From NCBI GenBank assembly GCA_032718475.1, contig JAUCBJ010008075.1, positions 1 to 21,501 on the forward strand: DNA of 21,501 bases. Direction: 5' to 3'. The DNA comes from Nemertoderma westbladi. Taxonomy: Eukaryota; Xenacoelomorpha; Nemertodermatida; Nemertodermatidae. Position numbers and translations under genes: made by a program. Under the pieces are notes generated by a model, which made no database searches, was not told the origin of the DNA, and worked only from the letters and a program-made list of their open reading frames with translations. Shown here piece by piece: positions 18,261 through 21,501 of the stretch. The first letter of the stretch is position 1. Each line of letters begins with the position of its first letter.

Positions 18261-19926
18261 ATATTTATTAAATTTGTTAAGTCCGAACTACTTTTGTAAT
18301 CTACAATGTTTTAAAAATCGTGTACTAGATATTCCAAGTATTTATCAGTACTTAACAAATATACAAAAATATATCCAATCCTTATTATATTTGAAAAAAT
18401 TTAGCAAATTTGACAAATTTTTAAGTGGAAATAATAACAAATTTGTGAAGTCATTTAATGGAATTACAGAGGTGGGGAATTTCCTACCTACATAATTTCC
18501 CGCTTTTTTTACAATTAAAATTGTCCAATAGAAGTGAAGTATATTGTAGGCCTACAAAGGATAGCAATGTTTTGGCGGGCATTCCATTTCCATATCATAC
18601 TGTACTAGACTTTGAAGATAAGTTGTATTGTACTTGTGGTACCAAGACCAACTACAGGTTACTTACTGTCAAGGACTACAATAATAATCTGATAATACTG
18701 TAATACTGTATGTAATAAGGACTGGCACATCAGATCTTTCGGTACCGCTAGCAGGAGCCATTCTGTATGTAATGCTGCAATTACACTGCTACATCTAAAC
18801 GGAAACACAATCACCAGACTTGAGTCCTTACAGAATTAATCAGTCAGTCATTTGCTTGTCATACTGTGTTGCCACACCCTCCCGGTATCATATCTCAGTT
18901 AAATACAATAGATGATCAAATACCGTATTGAACTAAGTGAAATATAGAGCAAATCAATACATCGGAGGGAGAAAGGGTAAATAAACAGATACAGTGAGCA
19001 GCCCTCGGTGACAGGTACACTAGTGCAATTCCGTTCATTGTATCAGACCGGACATTTTGCCTTCATTTTGCATGGTTTATTAAGTAACAGAAAGAAGTCA
19101 CAATATATGAAAATTGAGAGTGAAAGAACATACTGTATTTTATCAAATGCGCTAACACCACCTGGCTTCACATATTGATCATATCCTAAGTTATTATTAT
19201 TATAAAGATCGTCAGCCTGCGTTTAAAAAATATATTTAAATACAAAACAGGACGAACGCAACAAGGCTTATAATGAAAACGACTAGCCTATTGCGTTTAT
19301 TATATTCATATAAACCACCTGGCTTTGCATATTGAACGTGCGATGGTTATGTACTGGTGGGTGGGAAGGGTGGGGGGGGGGGGGGGGGGTGCAAATTAAA
19401 AGGGATGAACACGTATTGTCCCCCTTTCTTTGATTGATTGGTGGTGTGGGTAAATTTCTCAAAACCTAATTTTGTGATACAGTCGCTCAATTTTAATTTG
19501 TATCTCATAAATGGGCCTCGTGCTGCGCGAAGGCCCCACGAACGTGTAGGCCTATTGTTGCACTACCCAAGCCAACTTTGGCCCGGAAAAATTCTTGAAT
19601 ATCAATTCAAGTCACTTACAAACGGAATTCATACGGAAAATTATCGTTGTAAAGGCTGTCCTTTGGAAGGTGAACAATAATTTAGGGACCGTAGGCCTAC
19701 CTGTAATCAATGTTACGGGTGGGTGGTAATATAGTGTCCAATCCAGATTATCCCATACATCCTCATTATTGTGAGGGAACAATCGATGTAAGTGCGGCGG
19801 CACAACAAATAATTTGAAAGACCCGGGAAGAAATTAAGAGTCCTCAGGTTTTAAGGTCCTCAGGTATACTACAGGAATTAAAAGTCCTCAGGTATACTAC
19901 AGGGGCTACTGGCTCGGTGATGCCAT
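18261..19926. other. AT-rich stretch with a poly-G run and short repeats, no gene seen
   Basis: An 18-base poly-G run lies at 19372-19389. ACCACCTGGCTTCACATATTGA (near 19159) recurs with small changes near 19315. Frames of 73-81 codons at 18274-18703 and 19438-19680 have no recognisable domain and low-complexity AT-driven codon use. Confidence 0.5.
19836..19903 (+). repeat. Short direct repeats with GTCCTCAGGTATACTACAGG
   Basis: Two nearly identical 22-bp segments (19854-19875 and 19882-19903) follow a truncated copy that ends after GTCCTCAGG. They lie just upstream of structured unit copy 3. Confidence 0.8.
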
Positions 19927-20249
19927 TGTAAAAGCTTTTGTGGGATAACTGATACGTTTGCCTTTGCTGGCCAGTTCCCCCCCAGGCGCTGGAATACTCT
20001 AAAAAAGGTTTTCTAACTGTATATATATTCCCCTCACCCGCAAGGTACCTTTACAGGTGTTTTAACGGACATAAAAATCATTCTGCTATATACGTGTTTT
20101 AGCGGACATGGTAAGACAAAAACTTGTAATGCACCAACCACCTTTCACAGCTTAGCCGTGATGATTCATATTACGACATCTAGCAGCTGGTTGCTGACAT
20201 GGAAACAGCCATTGGCCGCGTGGTTCTTTGTTTGGCTTGGGCCAATCAG
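19927..20249 (+). promoter_or_regulatory. Probable promoter region of unit copy 3
   Basis: It begins with TGTAAAAGCTTTTG, like copy 2. It then has two loose copies of the GCGGACATA element (ACGGACATA near 20065 and GCGGACATGG near 20103), CAGCTG (20184-20189) and CCAATCAGGGCGG (20242). The order matches copy 2. Conservation with divergence between copies supports a regulatory role for the CCAAT/CAGCTG segment. No TATA box can be assigned confidently. Confidence 0.5.
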
Positions 20250-20499
20250 GGCGGTTTTTCCTGTCGACGTGTAGCTTTTCTGCCGATCATAAGGAGAGTG
20301 TTCAGTCTTACTGTTTTACTTGTTACTTTGTTGTTATTGCTGTCTAAGCCAGAAACACCGGCATTTTGGATAGATACTGCTGTACCGTAAACTGCTTGAA
20401 TTATCGAAAGTATAAACTGTTACCGAATCGAATCACAATTAATTAATCAACCAAATCGAAAGACAGCATTAACTCACTTAATTTAATTGCATTAATCAT

Positions 20500-21192
20500 A
20501 TTGTTTGTACTGTTATTTTACCGTCAGTTATTAATTGTACCTATTTGTTGATGGAAATATTGCTATTTGGATAATACGGATAAATCACCCAATTCCCAAT
20601 TTTCTTGATAACACTACAGGTTAGAGAGACCGGCTATACATAACAATTGCGATTTATATTAATGTGTTGTGTATTGAATCCAATGTTATTTAGCAGACCC
20701 TACGTGAGTCAATTACTGCTCTCTTTATGTGTGATCAAATGTACTGACTGTCGGCAGAATAGTGTGTATGATCGTGATTGGTAACAAAGTATTTCCTAAA
20801 GAATACGCTTTATACTTTAATCATAAGCAGTATCGTTGCGTTTTAGTATAAGTCTTAGTTCTGTTTAAATAGATAAAGCGCCACGTCCTAAAGGAACTGT
20901 TAATATTTCCCGAAAGCCAATAATATCTGTCAGAGATTAATTATTAACGATCTATCGAATAATACATTAGGTATACACTGCAACCTTACACTGTAATAAT
21001 ACAATTCAAGCATCCGAATTCAGTCTCCCGGGTGTAGATCCATCGGGTGAATGATCGCGCATGGGCTGACTTCGGCTAATGTTTTGCGTATTAGCATAAA
21101 TTATTGTCGTATGCTAAAGTGGTTTTAATTAACGAAAAGACATATAAATTTTGGCAGGTTAAACTGCTAAAGGTCTTCGAAAGCGCGAACAG
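20500..21192 (+). ncRNA. Candidate structured ncRNA unit, copy 3
   Basis: Anchors: TTCTTGAT at 20602, TCCTAAAG at 20794 in a GTATT/AATAC hairpin (20789-20793 with 20802-20806), TCCTAAAGGA at 20886, the long helix CCGAA-t-TCAGTC (21014-21025) with GGCTGA-c-TTCGG (21064-21075), an inner CCCG/CGGG stem (21027-21030 with 21044-21047), TCGCGC at 21055-21060, the GGCAG/CTGCT hairpin near 21153-21168, and GCGCGA followed by ACA at 21183-21191. Against copy 1, the first hairpin has changed C-G to T-A, and the long helix C-G to T-A and A-T to G-C, all keeping pairs. There is no conserved frame. The region between the long helix and the 3' end is longer than in copy 2. The 3' end is partly duplicated downstream. 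Function is unknown. Confidence 0.55.
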
Positions 21193-21320
21193 TAACAGTT
21201 TATAAATCTTATTGCAGTAGGCAATAAGGTTGCAAGTGTAGGCATTAAATACAGTTTAATACTGTTCTGACGAACAGTAACGGTTTACAATCTTATTGCA
21301 GTAGGCAATAAGGTTGCAAA
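21186..21320 (+). repeat. 85-bp direct duplication at the 3' end of unit copy 3
   Basis: CGAACAGTAACAGTTT (21186) recurs as CGAACAGTAACGGTTT (21271). Both are followed by CTTATTGC-agtag-GCAATAAG, an 8-bp perfect hairpin, then GTTGCAA. Copies 1 and 2 lack this sequence, so the duplication is specific to copy 3. Confidence 0.88.
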
Positions 21321-21501
21321 ATACCGTAGTGACTGGTAAAACTGAACCGGTGCTTCTGTAGGTCAGTAGGCCTAACTGTCATCACCGGTACCGGTACTGC
21401 TGTACAAGTACATTAGTATTATTCGATTTTGATTATTGTATACCGGTAGGTCTCGATATTAAATCGGGGACGCCTGGTTTTTATTGGGATTTTACTTAGG
21501 T

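Noticed and set aside
19438-19680. 80-codon frame on the plus strand
   Set aside because: No recognisable domain, no splice or promoter context, and length within chance expectation.
20199-20390. 63-codon frame upstream of unit copy 3, with a hydrophobic stretch
   Set aside because: It lies over the promoter-like CCAAT segment and is not matched in copy 2.

Overview
The window looks like nuclear DNA of an animal, most likely a marine invertebrate. It has one intron-bounded exon of an ABCC (MRP-type) transporter, a pogo/Tigger-like DNA transposon, a tRNA-derived SINE, foldback MITE-like elements, very long minisatellites and AT-rich intergenic or intronic sequence. It is dotted with the palindromes GTAGGCCTAC and ACCGGT. 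No prokaryotic gene organisation is visible. The species cannot be fixed from the sequence alone.

Layout. 1-820: truncated copy 1 of a repeated, non-coding, apparently structured unit. 883-1149: foldback element. 1822-4073: pogo-like transposon on the minus strand, with its HTH and DDE/PHD parts in two frames. 4674-5044: 22-bp minisatellite with an 88-bp higher-order period. 5171-5600: ABCC exon. 5694-9862: about 119 copies of a 35-bp minisatellite containing a 1,013-bp tandem duplication. 9952-9975: run of 24 C. 10386-11463: broken open reading frame of unknown family. 12705-13165: GC-richer unidentified block. 13321-14484: copy 2 of the structured unit. 15728-15930: SINE, minus strand. 16201-16399: MITE-like inverted-repeat element. 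17040-18260: pyrimidine-rich unidentified block. 19927-21192: copy 3 of the structured unit, followed by an 85-bp duplication.

The most interesting item is the family of three same-strand units (copies 1-3). The most conserved core is about 530-590 nt. Its islands keep their order and have no shared reading frame. Several predicted helices change sequence between copies while keeping their pairing: GCATT/AATGC becomes GTATT/AATAC, and CCAATC/GATTGG becomes CCAGTC/GGCTGG and TCAGTC/GGCTGA. That is the signature of a structured RNA. Copies 2 and 3 also share an upstream region with GCGG-containing repeats, a CAGCTG site and a CCAATCAG box, which looks like a promoter. I could not match the RNA to a known class, so it is reported as a candidate undescribed ncRNA gene family.

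Apart from this, the ABCC exon is the only clearly conserved host coding sequence. No neighbouring ABCC exon was recognised, so the 35-bp minisatellite and probably everything downstream to the end of the window would lie in its following intron if the gene is intact.
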